From Methylomonas sp. (GTDB lineage: Bacteria > Pseudomonadota > Gammaproteobacteria > Methylococcales > Methylomonadaceae), in contig PESC01000024.1 in the NCBI GenBank assembly GCA_002929135.1, positions 57,533-121,532 of the forward strand: 64,000 nt of DNA, read 5' to 3'. The notes under the pieces were generated by a model that made no database searches, was not told where the DNA came from, and saw only the letters and a program-made list of their open reading frames with translations. A program made the translations under genes and the position numbers. Shown here one piece after another: positions 46,330 to 55,181 of this stretch (position 1 is the first letter of the stretch; every line of letters begins with the position of its first letter).

Positions 46330-47250
46330 TCAAGCCTTTTTCGACAGGGTTTGCTGGGCCAGTTCCGCAATACCGCCCAGCGCACCGATGACATTGGAGG
46401 CTTCCAGCGGCATCAGGATGAGCTTGCTATTTTCGGCGGAGGCAATGTCTTTGAGTGATTCGATGTATTTTTGTGCAACGAAGAAATTGATGGCCTGCAC
46501 GTCGCCTTTGGCAATGGCTTCCGACACCATGATCGTGGCTTTAGCTTCGGCTTCGGCCAGACGCTCGCGGGCTTCTGCTTCGCGGAACGCGGCTTCACGC
46601 CGACCTTCGGCTTCGAGTATCGCGCTTTGCTTCAGTCCTTCGGCTTTGAGGATTTCCGCCTGGCGCAAGCCTTCGGCTTCCAGGATTTGCGCCCGCTTTT
46701 CACGTTCGGCCTTCATCTGGCGGGCCATGGAATCGACCAGGTCTTTCGGCGGCGCGATGTCCTTGATTTCGATGCGGGTGACTTTGACGCCCCAGGGGGT
46801 GGTCGCCTCATCGACCACCGACAGCAGGCGACCGTTGATTTCGTCACGACGCGACAGCAATTCGTCCAGATCCATCGAACCCATGACGGTGCGAATGTTG
46901 GTCATCACCAGATTGATGATGGCAAGATCGAGATAATTCACCTCGTAAGCCGCTTTGGCGGCATCGAGTATCTGGTAGAAGATCACGCCATCGACCCTGA
47001 CCATGGCGTTGTCCTTGGTGATGACTTCCTGCGACGGCACATCGAGCACGGTTTCCATCATATTGAGCTTTCGACCAATGCGGTCGATCACCGGTACAAT
47101 GATGTTGAGGCCGGGTGTCAGGGTATTGGTGTATTTGCCAAACCGTTCGACCGTGTACTCCATGCCTTGCGGCACGGATTTGATGCTCATGAAAACCATC
47201 AGAATGGCAAACACGAAAAACACCGTTACAAATAAACCAAAACCGCCCAT
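46330..47250 (-). CDS. SPFH/Band 7 membrane protein (stomatin-like, QmcA type)
   Basis: 306 residues. One N-terminal helix ([18 protein letters not shown]), then the PHB/SPFH domain ([56 protein letters not shown]), and an Ala/Glu-rich coiled coil from about 195 to 250 ([18 protein letters not shown]). AAAGGAGAG stands just before the ATG. Stomatin-like proteins scaffold membrane domains and modulate proteases such as FtsH. The next gene is its NfeD partner. Confidence 0.93.
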   Translation of the reverse strand: MGGFGLFVTVFFVFAILMVFMSIKSVPQGMEYTVERFGKYTNTLTPGLNIIVPVIDRIGRKLNMMETVLDVPSQEVITKDNAMVRVDGVIFYQILDAAKAAYEVNYLDLAIINLVMTNIRTVMGSMDLDELLSRRDEINGRLLSVVDEATTPWGVKVTRIEIKDIAPPKDLVDSMARQMKAEREKRAQILEAEGLRQAEILKAEGLKQSAILEAEGRREAAFREAEARERLAEAEAKATIMVSEAIAKGDVQAINFFVAQKYIESLKDIASAENSKLILMPLEASNVIGALGGIAELAQQTLSKKA

Positions 47251-47359
47251 GACACTCTCCTTTCAACACGTTAGGAACACAGACAACGGATATGTCCGCT
47301 GGCATTCGATGAATGATAGCGTATCTCTCTTTTAGCTTGCAGATTAACGGGAAGGCTTT

Positions 47360-47722
47360 ATGAACACCATGAACACCTTGATTTATTACAGTTTCAATTT
47401 GATGATTTTGTCCGCAATCATCTTGATCGTCGGCTCGATCAAGCCGAAATGGCTGTTTTTCTGGATGGAAAAACCCAGCCGGTTGGGCGCCATTGCGCTG
47501 GCGATGGTGGTTTTCATGATTGCCGCTGTGATGTATGGCGAAGGCAATCGACAGCTCGATCAAAGCAATGCCGCCAGACCCGGCGTGTCGAATGTAGCGC
47601 CTGCGGCTGACGTGCCAGCGTCGCCAATACCTGCACCGGCACCCGACGCAACGGCCCCGCAACCGCCTCAAGCCGAGCCGGTAGCACCCGCCACGCCCGC
47701 GCAAGTGCCGGTTCAGCCCTGA
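47360..47722 (+). CDS. small membrane protein with Ala/Pro-rich tail, unknown
   Basis: 120 residues. Two helices (LIYYSFNLMILSAIILIVGSI, 7-27, and LGAIALAMVVFMIAAVMY, about 41-58) are followed by a 60-residue low-complexity tail rich in Pro and Ala. GGGAAGG lies 8 bp before the ATG. The tail is likely extended into the periplasm or cytoplasm as a spacer. No family is recognised. It is divergent from the SPFH gene and ends at a strong hairpin. Confidence 0.7.
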   Translation: MNTMNTLIYYSFNLMILSAIILIVGSIKPKWLFFWMEKPSRLGAIALAMVVFMIAAVMYGEGNRQLDQSNAARPGVSNVAPAADVPASPIPAPAPDATAPQPPQAEPVAPATPAQVPVQP

Positions 47723-47729
47723 TTTCTGA

Positions 47730-47788
47730 GCCAGGCCGCTTGATTGCACAGGCCGGAAACGCACCCACTATTTCCGGCCTGTCTGGCT
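47730..47788. terminator. bidirectional hairpin terminator
   Basis: A perfect 11-bp stem (CAGGCCGGAAA at 47749-47759 with TTTCCGGCCTG at 47771-47781) is extended by an outer pair AGCCAG/CTGGCT. It lies between the convergent ends of the small membrane gene and the transglutaminase gene. The outer arm reaches the stop codon of the latter. Confidence 0.7.
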
Positions 47789-49727
47789 AAACCTCCAGAT
47801 TGCGCACCGCCCGTTGCAATGCCTGCATATCGTCTGGGCTGGCATCGGGTTGGTAGCGCAGACGCACGAAAAGCGCCGTGATCGCATCAACGGCCCCCGC
47901 CAGATCGGGGTGACCGCGCTTCACCCGGTCAGCGAAATCCAGCGGACCTTCGCCTGTTGCCGGTGTGATGCCGCGCTTGGCCAGTGTTCGGCAAAAACGT
48001 CGGTAGCAGATCAGCACCGGATCCTGTCGTCGATGCGGGCGACGCAGAATCAGCCAGGTCAAGGTTAGCGTCACCGCCAGAACGGCAACAGCCAGCCAGC
48101 TCGTTAGCGTTTGCCAATCGACTATTCCCAAGGCTTGCAATAGCTGTAACCGGCTTTTGTTGTCGTAACCAATCACCCAACGTTGCCAGTTGTAGTCCAG
48201 GCTTTGCCACAGATGCCTGCCCTGTTGCAACCAGGGCCACGAGGGCGGATGAGACGACGCGAAATTGACGGCCCCGCTGGTAATCTGCAAGGCCACGTTG
48301 ACGCCGCGTTCGATACGTTCGGGGGCGACGGCAGCGGTCGGGTCGACACGTACCCAGCCCCGGCCTGTCAGCCACACCTCGGCCCAGGCGTGGGCATCGG
48401 CCTGCCTGATGTCGAGAAAACCGCCGACAGCATTGAATTCACCGCCCTGATAGCCGCCCACCACCCGCGCCGGTATGCCTGCGATACGCATCAGGTAAGC
48501 GAAAGCCGTGGCGTAATGGCTGCAAAAACCGCTGCGGCTTTCCAGCAGAAAGGTTTCGATGGGGGCATCCGGCATCAAGGGCGGCGTCAGCGTGTAGTAA
48601 AAATTTTCATCGCGGAAATGACGCAACAGATTTTCGATGAACCTGTCTGGCGAGGCATTGAATCCCCCCAGCCGTTCGACCAGTTCATGCAAACGCACAG
48701 AAACCGGGCCAGCCAACTGCAAGCTGGCCTGGCGTTCGCCGTCGGCGAGGGCGCCGGTGTTGTAGGTCGTGGCCGAGGTCAGCGCGTATTCCGCCCGCTC
48801 GCCGGGGTTGCTGCGGCTGATGAGTTCGAAATTGGCCGTGCGTTGAACATCGCTATCCAGGTCTTTTGCCAACTCCAGGGCATAGACCCGGTTTTCCTGT
48901 TGCGGCTCCATCATCAGCGTGTAGCGGTACACCGGTTCACCGAAGGCGATGTCCGCTGCCGGAGCCAGGGTCTTGCTGGCCGTCCAGGTCGTGCCGTCGG
49001 TTACCACATAAACTGGCCCGCGCCAGTAACGCTTCGATTGTGGTGGCAAATCGCCCGAAAACCTGGCCCGGAACACCCGTTCGTCAGACAGGCTCAGTTC
49101 GCTGATGGCCCCAGGCTGCAAGACATTGCTCAAGCCAGATTTGGCGCGGTTGTCCTGTTGCAGCCACATCCAGCGCGGCGCGTCCAGACGTGGAAACACC
49201 ACGAACATCAACAAGGCCAGCGGCAGGGCCTGGGCGATGATGACGGCGGCTTTCCTGAATGCATCACGGCTGTTCTGGGTGAGTGATGTCGAGACGACGA
49301 GTGTCGTCGTCAGCAGGGTGCAAACCACGAAGATGAAAGCCGCCATCCACAGGCTTTGACTGTAAAGAAATTGCGATGCCGCGACGATGAACGCGAGATA
49401 GACAACCAGATAAACATCACGCCGACTCTGAATTTCGAACAGCTTCAATCCCAGCGCCACCATGAAGATACCCGTTCCCGCATCGCGCCCGAACAGGCCG
49501 CGTTGCTGCGACACCAGCAGGGCAATACCCAGCAACGTCAGCAAGGTCAGCAGCCTGCGATTCGGCAGCCAGTCGACCCGCCAGACACCCAGCAAGCGCC
49601 ATGCCACGGCAACGGCAAAAAATGCACACAGCAGCGGCGGCAGATTCCAGGCGTGAGGCGCACCAATCAGGGCAACAGACGCCAGTAACAACAAGCCGCT
49701 TCTGCGATCGGTGGTGAATGTCGTCAT
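47787..49727 (-). CDS. TgpA-type membrane transglutaminase
   Basis: 646 residues: five to six N-terminal membrane helices (about 10-185), a periplasmic DUF3488 region, then the transglutaminase-like core with catalytic Cys in ESRSGFCSHYATAFAYLMR near 400, His in ADAHAWAEVWL near 440 and Asp in GWVRVDPTAAV near 456. A final helix (LTSWLAVAVLAVTLTLTWLIL) precedes a DUF4129-like cytoplasmic tail. The family member TgpA of Pseudomonas aeruginosa is essential. The physiological substrate is unclear. It is normally the third gene of a moxR-DUF58-tgpA unit; here the MauG-like gene and its terminator stand in between. Confidence 0.92.
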   Translation of the reverse strand: MTTFTTDRRSGLLLLASVALIGAPHAWNLPPLLCAFFAVAVAWRLLGVWRVDWLPNRRLLTLLTLLGIALLVSQQRGLFGRDAGTGIFMVALGLKLFEIQSRRDVYLVVYLAFIVAASQFLYSQSLWMAAFIFVVCTLLTTTLVVSTSLTQNSRDAFRKAAVIIAQALPLALLMFVVFPRLDAPRWMWLQQDNRAKSGLSNVLQPGAISELSLSDERVFRARFSGDLPPQSKRYWRGPVYVVTDGTTWTASKTLAPAADIAFGEPVYRYTLMMEPQQENRVYALELAKDLDSDVQRTANFELISRSNPGERAEYALTSATTYNTGALADGERQASLQLAGPVSVRLHELVERLGGFNASPDRFIENLLRHFRDENFYYTLTPPLMPDAPIETFLLESRSGFCSHYATAFAYLMRIAGIPARVVGGYQGGEFNAVGGFLDIRQADAHAWAEVWLTGRGWVRVDPTAAVAPERIERGVNVALQITSGAVNFASSHPPSWPWLQQGRHLWQSLDYNWQRWVIGYDNKSRLQLLQALGIVDWQTLTSWLAVAVLAVTLTLTWLILRRPHRRQDPVLICYRRFCRTLAKRGITPATGEGPLDFADRVKRGHPDLAGAVDAITALFVRLRYQPDASPDDMQALQRAVRNLEV

Positions 49728-49756
49728 GTATTGCCAGCCTCCCCATCGCGACGGGC

Positions 49757-49799
49757 AAAAAAAAAGCCCGTTTGCCTGGCAATGGTAGCAAACGGGCTT
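49757..49799 (-). terminator. rho-independent terminator of the peroxidase gene
   Basis: Read on the minus strand, AAGCCCGTTTGC (49799-49788) pairs exactly with GCAAACGGGCTT (49775-49764) around a 12-nt loop, followed directly by a run of nine T (49765-49757). It lies 120 bp beyond the MauG-like gene stop and 30 bp before the transglutaminase start. Confidence 0.85.
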
Positions 49800-49854
49800 G
49801 GGGTGGCACGGAAGAACAAAAAACAGCGGTAACTATTCAGAGAAATCCACGAAT

Positions 49855-49877
49855 TTTCTCGTTCCCACGCTCTGCGT
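49855..49877. repeat. degenerate copy of the palindromic repeat
   Basis: The text TTTTCTCGTTCCCACGCTC at 49855-49873 is identical to that at 21870-21888, and GCGT continues the palindrome, but the right arm is then lost. This looks like a broken copy of the family. It lies between the peroxidase gene and its terminator. Confidence 0.6.
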
Positions 49878-49918
49878 ACCGAGCTTACGCCGCACAGAGC
49901 GAAGGAGCAAGAAATGGA

Positions 49919-52048
49919 TTATCCGCCGCTCACCATCAGCGATCTGGCCGCCGTTTTAAGCGCTATTGCGCGGGTCAATCTATGTTGGCGACCAGCACCA
50001 AACGGGAAGCGCTCTGCCGATTGTTCGAGTTCCAGCGCCTGTCGCAAGTTTTCCAGGGCTTCCGGGTAGGGGTTGATGGCAGCTTCCGACAATACCCGCA
50101 CGGCATCGCGGGTGTCGGCGATGGCCAGTCGAAGCATGTCGGTGCTGGCACTGCCGCGCAACGCCAGGGCCTTGGTGACGAGCTGGTTGGAACTGCGTAT
50201 GTTTTCCAGCGCGTTGATCGTGCGCAGGAACATGGCAATGGCAACTACTTGCGATGAATCGAGTTTGACGACCCGGTTTCTGCCACTGCGGGTGAATGCG
50301 CCGGGCGAGTTGTTGAAGGCATCGGTGTTGTAGAAGGCCACCGATTCTTCCAACGTGCCGACCGTGTTGTTGTGAAAAAACGGTGCAGTATCGGCGGCTT
50401 CCACCACCGATGGCGTATTGAAACGGTTGAGTCGCTCGCCTTGACGCCCCCCTCGCGCCGCGACACTGCCGTCGCTGAAACAGGTTTGATTGGCATCCGG
50501 GCCGCAGTCTTTTTGTTCGACCAGGCCAAATCCGCCGTCAAACACTGTATTTGGGTCGACCAGACGGTGCGGTTGATCGCGCATGCGTTCGACGCCGGTG
50601 TCGCGGGTGGGGTTGCCGCCCGTGGTCGAACTGATGGCACCGGCATTCATGTGGCAACCATTGCAGTTGCCGGTTCTGCCAAACACCGGCTGGCCGTTGA
50701 CGACGGGGTTTTCCCGGGTGTCGAACAGTTTTTTGCCGGTTTCGACCAGGGGGGAGCTGAAGGTCATGGCCGCAAGAGTGAGATCCTCGCTACGACCGAG
50801 CGACAACTGGTAAGCCTCCAGCGCATCGAGTTCGTCTTCCGTCGGCATTCTGAAATCGACGTTTTCCACCCGCGCCAGGGTTCTGGGCATGTGCTGCACG
50901 ATGGCACCGCGTGTGAAATCGCGGAGTGTGCCGCCATCGGGCGCGCCGTCACCCGACCAGCCTATGGCCTGGGTTTCGCGGCCATCTATTTGAGCGATGG
51001 GGTTGCGTGTCTGGAAGAAATCGTCATCTTGCGGGAATTCGCCGCCCATGGCCGCCGTTTCGAACTTGAGCGAACGCGACAAGCCCAACAGGTGCTGGCT
51101 GCTGCGCATAACGCCGGGTTGATCGAAACCATCGATATTGGTTAAAAACAGGCCGAACTGGCGCATCAACACCGGATTTTCCAGTTGAGCCAGCGCCGGA
51201 TGGGTTTCAGCGACGAAGAGAGGATCGTTTTTCGGCAAGCGTGCGATATAGGCCGGATCGATGGTGTGGTTGTTATCGGGGCGATGACAGGTCAGACAGG
51301 TTCGGCCATTGCCGCCAAAGGTTTCCCGGGTGAATATCTGTTCGCCACGGGCGATCAACGCGGTCAACTGGGCTTGCGTCGTTGCCCTGCCCATGGCGGG
51401 TTGCGCAGCCATCGCCATTTTGGGCAATAAAAAGCCGAAGGCAAGCTCGGCGACATTGTGTGTGCCCGGTTCGGTATTGGCTACCGAGGCCACATTGGCA
51501 ACCGGCCACTGGCGCTGGTTGTAGTACACCCGCTGCAACATACCGGGCGAACCGAACAGTACGCCGCCGCTGTCCGGCGTCTGCCCTGCCATGGTGACGG
51601 CAATGGCATCGAGGGTGAAGCCGTTCAAGGCTTCGCGGTTCAGGGCTTGTTTCAAATACTGGCTGCCATTGCCGACCGTCAATTGACCAATATTGATGGC
51701 CGCTTGTGCGCCGGGTTTGGCATGGCGATCCAGCAGCCAGGCATCGTAACGATGGTCTTGTGGCAAACCATCGACCTTGATGCTGAACTCGCCATTGGCC
51801 AGGTTGAGGGCAGCGTTACCCAAAGCCTGGGTTTGCAGTTTCGACGCCGTGCGCGAATGCGCCAGCCCTATGCGCAAAATTTCCGGGCGTCCTTGTTGCT
51901 CGTAATGCTGTGTCCAGTTGTCGTAAAGCGCATTCAACGATTCGGGATTGCCGTGGCCGGTATACAAGGGCGCGTCTTGCTCTGGCAGGTATGCGAGCAG
52001 GCCGAGTAGCAGAACGGCGGTGAACAGGACAGTCATGCGTTTCATCAT
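49919..52048 (-). CDS. MauG-like dihaem cytochrome c peroxidase family protein
   Basis: 709 residues from ATG 52048, with GGAG 7 bp upstream and a signal helix (MTVLFTAVLLLGLLAYL) right after. Two haem c sites are present: CLTCH near 251-255 and CNGCH near 461-465. The C-terminal third (RFNTPSVVEAADTAPFFHNNTVGTLEESVAFYN) is the typical MauG/CcpA peroxidase region. At ~700 residues it is about twice the classical 320-residue enzyme, because of a ~240-residue N-terminal extension of unknown fold. It should act in the periplasm on peroxide or on a protein side chain. It sits between DUF58 and tgpA with its own terminator, which is unusual. Confidence 0.87.
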   Translation of the reverse strand: MMKRMTVLFTAVLLLGLLAYLPEQDAPLYTGHGNPESLNALYDNWTQHYEQQGRPEILRIGLAHSRTASKLQTQALGNAALNLANGEFSIKVDGLPQDHRYDAWLLDRHAKPGAQAAINIGQLTVGNGSQYLKQALNREALNGFTLDAIAVTMAGQTPDSGGVLFGSPGMLQRVYYNQRQWPVANVASVANTEPGTHNVAELAFGFLLPKMAMAAQPAMGRATTQAQLTALIARGEQIFTRETFGGNGRTCLTCHRPDNNHTIDPAYIARLPKNDPLFVAETHPALAQLENPVLMRQFGLFLTNIDGFDQPGVMRSSQHLLGLSRSLKFETAAMGGEFPQDDDFFQTRNPIAQIDGRETQAIGWSGDGAPDGGTLRDFTRGAIVQHMPRTLARVENVDFRMPTEDELDALEAYQLSLGRSEDLTLAAMTFSSPLVETGKKLFDTRENPVVNGQPVFGRTGNCNGCHMNAGAISSTTGGNPTRDTGVERMRDQPHRLVDPNTVFDGGFGLVEQKDCGPDANQTCFSDGSVAARGGRQGERLNRFNTPSVVEAADTAPFFHNNTVGTLEESVAFYNTDAFNNSPGAFTRSGRNRVVKLDSSQVVAIAMFLRTINALENIRSSNQLVTKALALRGSASTDMLRLAIADTRDAVRVLSEAAINPYPEALENLRQALELEQSAERFPFGAGRQHRLTRAIALKTAARSLMVSGG

Positions 52049-52368
52049 GTGGAACTCCGGATGAATCTTTGGTGGCCCGCGCGAGCCGGTCAGCGGACAG
52101 GCTGAATGACGCTGGGGTGGCTGCAAAAACGCTATTATTTAAATGGTTTTGAGCAGGCGCTTTATAAGCAAACAATATGCCAGCACTAAAACCAAAGGGC
52201 AGGATTGCTGCGAGGCGTCAAGCGAAGGGGGAAAAACGGACGCAAAAACAGAACTGTGTTATTTGGCGCTATGGCGTGAGATATGCCGCAGTTTTGTCCA
52301 TTTGTCGCTAGCTCGTAGGCCAGATAATTCAAGGCAAAAATCGCCTTATTTTTGATATCCATCACACT
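52049..52368. other. 320-bp gap without a gene
   Basis: No convincing coding frame is seen. A 70-codon plus-strand frame (52143-52355) lacks a ribosome site and family resemblance. On the minus strand TATAAA (52166-52161) could be a -10 box for the peroxidase gene, but no -35 box stands at 17 bp. The segment is more AT-rich than its neighbours. Confidence 0.5.
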
Positions 52369-53325
52369 TTAAAACAGCGCAAGCCGTTCCAGGCAGATAT
52401 CCAGATGTGCCTGCCCCTGATCCGGCGAAATGCTCGTTTGCGGCAGAATCAGGCCGTAACGCACGCCGCTTTGCTCGGCATCGAGCAGCCAGCGACACAA
52501 GCGGCTGAGGCGTTCCTCGACATGGCCGCCCGGCGTGTCGGCATAATCGAACCAGCATTCACCGCCGCCAAACGCTGCGTACTGTTTGCTTTGCAGCGGT
52601 AAGCCTCGGGCATAGGCTTTCCAGTGAATCTGGCGAATGGCATCGCCCGCCGTGTACGGTTTTAGCCCCTGAAATTCATCCTCACCGCGTTGGCTGGCGC
52701 CCAGGTATGCGCCATTTGCCGCAGTGTCCGGGAAGGGCACAGGCTGGCTGGCCGGTGCCGGGTAAACCAGCACGGCATGATCGAAGCGCAACGGCGACCA
52801 TGCGCGAAACAAGCCCAGCGGATAGCGGCTGGCGATGATGATGGTGTCGGCGGTCAGCCAGCCGCGACGCCGGGTTTGGGCAGCAAGGTGCAGGTTTTTC
52901 GACTGTTGGGCGTCGACATCGACGATTTGATAGGCCGAATGCCGGAAACCCGCTTCGATCGCGTAACGGCTGCCCTGATCAGGGTTGTGTATCGACAGAT
53001 TGAACAGCGCGGTGTCGCCGACGAATACCGGTCGGTTGGGGCTGGTGCGAATCACCAAGCCCGCCAGCGACTTGAAGGTATGCACAATGGTGACGAAAAA
53101 CACGCTCGCCAGCAGAAACGCCAGAAAATACGCGAGGTTGTTTGCATAAACGAAGGCAATCAGCAGTAACAACACTATCAACACGGCAAACCCCAGACCC
53201 CGTCCTGTCGGCAGAATGAAAATTTGCCGATGACCTAGGCTGACCGGCCCGGAAACCGGCGCTTCACCGACGAAAAACCGGCTCAATCGAAAACGCTGGG
53301 CAAGGCCGAGAGAATTTGTCTTCAA
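52369..53325 (-). CDS. DUF58 family protein
   Basis: 318 residues from TTG 53325, whose last two bases overlap the moxR TGA stop (TTGA). No ATG fits the family start. Two hydrophobic stretches near 38-75 (LGFAVLIVLLLLIAFVYANNLAYFLAFLLASVFFVTIV) anchor it. The DUF58 core is in the C-terminal part: SQRGEDEFQGLKPYTAGDAIRQIHWKAYAR, then the DYADTPGGHVEERLSRLCRWLLDAE tail. These proteins act with MoxR ATPases and membrane VWA proteins in a poorly understood assembly system. Confidence 0.87.
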   Translation of the reverse strand: MKTNSLGLAQRFRLSRFFVGEAPVSGPVSLGHRQIFILPTGRGLGFAVLIVLLLLIAFVYANNLAYFLAFLLASVFFVTIVHTFKSLAGLVIRTSPNRPVFVGDTALFNLSIHNPDQGSRYAIEAGFRHSAYQIVDVDAQQSKNLHLAAQTRRRGWLTADTIIIASRYPLGLFRAWSPLRFDHAVLVYPAPASQPVPFPDTAANGAYLGASQRGEDEFQGLKPYTAGDAIRQIHWKAYARGLPLQSKQYAAFGGGECWFDYADTPGGHVEERLSRLCRWLLDAEQSGVRYGLILPQTSISPDQGQAHLDICLERLALF

Positions 53326-54236
53326 TGGATGGGCACGTTCTTCAGAATGAGTGCGGCGACGGCAGCGGCATCGGGGTTGCTGGCGCACAAGCGGTGGCCC
53401 GCCACCGCCGGTAACACGGCTTGCAGGTCTTCCGGCAGCACGGCCTGGCGCTCGTGTATGAAGGCCCAGGCTTGGGCCGCTGTCAACAATGCCAAGCCGC
53501 CACGCGGCGACAAGCCGTGAACGAACTCGCCCGATTGCCGGGTGTAACCGACGATGCCCTGTAAATAATCCAGCAAGGCCGGTGAGGCGTGAACGGTTTT
53601 GACGGCTGATTGCAACTCGGCCAGTTGATGGGACGGCAGTTGTACGCTCAGCTCCGCAATCAGATGGTGGCGTGGCCGACCCAGCCATAATTCCCGCTCG
53701 GCTTCCGGGCTGGGGTAGCCCATATCCAGACGCATCAGAAAGCGGTCGAGTTGCGATTCCGGCAGCGGAAAAGTGCCGATCTGATACGACGGGTTCTGGG
53801 TTGCTATCACGAAAAACGGGCTGGTCAGGGGATAGGTTTTGCCTTCGACCGTCACCTGCCGCTCCTCCATGGCTTCCAGCAAGGCCGATTGTGCTTTGGG
53901 TGTCGCGCGATTGATTTCATCGGCCAGTATCATTTGATTGAACAGCGGGCCGGGATGAAACTTGAAGTGGTGGTTGCGGCTGTCGAACACCGAGGCACCG
54001 ATAATGTCGGCAGGCAGCAAATCACTGGTGAACTGGATGCGCTGATACCGCAAGCCGAACAGGTGGGCCAGAGTATGCGCCAGCGTGGTTTTGCCGACGC
54101 CGGGAATGTCCTCGATCAACAAATGACCTTTGGCCAGCAGGCAACAGACGGCCAGCCGAATCTGACGGCGTTTGCCCAGAATGACGTTTTCTGCGGCGGC
54201 GAACAGGGTGGCCAGCGCCTCGTGTCGGTTGGTCAT
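53322..54236 (-). CDS. MoxR-family AAA+ ATPase
   Basis: 304 residues. AAA+ core with Walker A GVGKTTLAH near 48, Walker B ILADEINRATPKAQSALLEAMEE near 110, sensor 1 FVIATQNPSYQIGTFPLPESQLDRFLMRLD, and a C-terminal lid with YTRQSGEFVHGLSPRGGLAL. MoxR ATPases act as chaperones for metal or cofactor insertion and for complex assembly, together with VWA proteins. The direct partner here is the DUF58 gene, which overlaps it by 4 bp. The VWA partners (BatA/BatB) lie at 22-25 kb. Confidence 0.94.
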   Translation of the reverse strand: MTNRHEALATLFAAAENVILGKRRQIRLAVCCLLAKGHLLIEDIPGVGKTTLAHTLAHLFGLRYQRIQFTSDLLPADIIGASVFDSRNHHFKFHPGPLFNQMILADEINRATPKAQSALLEAMEERQVTVEGKTYPLTSPFFVIATQNPSYQIGTFPLPESQLDRFLMRLDMGYPSPEAERELWLGRPRHHLIAELSVQLPSHQLAELQSAVKTVHASPALLDYLQGIVGYTRQSGEFVHGLSPRGGLALLTAAQAWAFIHERQAVLPEDLQAVLPAVAGHRLCASNPDAAAVAALILKNVPIH

Positions 54237-54329
54237 GGTGATTTTCCTGTGGGTTGGTGTTGCGACCTGCGGCTAACTGCACAGGACGGCGGGCGGCTGC
54301 CGGTGCGGCCTGTGCTAGACTTTCCAGCC

Positions 54330-54899
54330 ATGCGTGAGCCAGAAATTTTCAAACTGATCGAGCGAATCAGCAATGTGTTGCGCTCGGAGCAGCGTAAAAA
54401 ATACGCTGTGATCGGCTTGCAGCCCATCCACGGCCAGGTGATGGAATACTTGGCCCGCTGCAACAAATATAGCAACACCCATGCGTCTGTCGCCGACTAT
54501 CTGGGCCTGACCAAAGGCACGGTTTCGCAAACCATCCAGTTACTCGAACGCAAGCGTTATCTCGACAAGACGGTCGATAGCATCGATGGCCGGGTCGTGC
54601 ATCTGACGCTGACCCGGACAGGCCAGGCGCTGGTCGAATCGTTGAAACCGCTGGAAAGTTTCAGGCAGGCAGAAACCCTGATGGGCGATCAGTCTTTCGA
54701 CAATCTCGATCATGCCTTGAGCGATATGTTGGCGCTGTTACAACAGACCAACCAATCGAAAAGCTTCGGTTTGTGCCATTCTTGCCAGCATTTCGGCATC
54801 GAACAGCAGCATTATCTGTGTCGGCTGAGCGACGAAACATTGGTGCGCGACGATGTTGATAAGATATGCCGCAATCACGCCGCCAAACCCCATTCATAA
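54330..54899 (+). CDS. MarR-type regulator with C-terminal cysteine cluster
   Basis: 189 residues from ATG 54330. The winged helix is seen as YLGLTKGTVSQTIQLLERKRYL (about 57-78) followed by the wing DSIDGRVVHLTLTRTG. After residue 145 an added tail holds four cysteines (C149, C152, C164, C180; spacing CX2C-X11-C-X15-C) and three or more histidines, suited to a zinc site or an iron-sulphur cluster. So it may be a redox or metal sensor. It is divergent from moxR, which it may control through the 93-bp gap. No dyad operator was identified by eye. Confidence 0.82.
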   Translation: MREPEIFKLIERISNVLRSEQRKKYAVIGLQPIHGQVMEYLARCNKYSNTHASVADYLGLTKGTVSQTIQLLERKRYLDKTVDSIDGRVVHLTLTRTGQALVESLKPLESFRQAETLMGDQSFDNLDHALSDMLALLQQTNQSKSFGLCHSCQHFGIEQQHYLCRLSDETLVRDDVDKICRNHAAKPHS

Positions 54900-54921
54900 T
54901 TTTTACCGAAGAGGTCTTCCC

Positions 54922-55176
54922 ATGTTCGATCCCAAAGCCATTGATAACCTGGCCGAGCGCATCGCCGGTGCCATTCCCCCCGGGCTGCATCAGTTCAAAG
55001 ACGACATGGAAAAAAACATCCATGCCTTGCTGCAAAGTGCGCTATCCAAACTCGATCTGGTCAGCCGCGAAGAATTCGAGGTGCAAAAAGCGGTGCTGGC
55101 CAAAACCCGTGCCCGTCTGGAGAGTCTGGAACAGCAGGTCGCCGAACTGGAAAAACGCTTGGCAGTGGAAGAATAA
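54922..55176 (+). CDS. ubiK: UbiK (YqiC) ubiquinone accessory factor
   Basis: 84 residues from ATG 54922, with GAGG 7 bp upstream. N-terminal amphipathic region (DPKAIDNLAERIAGAIP) and C-terminal coiled coil (RARLESLEQQVAELEKRLA), as in BMFP/YqiC proteins. UbiK trimers help aerobic ubiquinone synthesis and associate with UbiJ. It precedes comM by 5 bp. Confidence 0.92.
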   Translation: MFDPKAIDNLAERIAGAIPPGLHQFKDDMEKNIHALLQSALSKLDLVSREEFEVQKAVLAKTRARLESLEQQVAELEKRLAVEE

Positions 55177-55181
55177 ACCGC

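Noticed and set aside
52143..52355. 70-codon plus-strand frame in the gap before DUF58
   Set aside because: No ribosome site, mixed composition and no neighbour logic.
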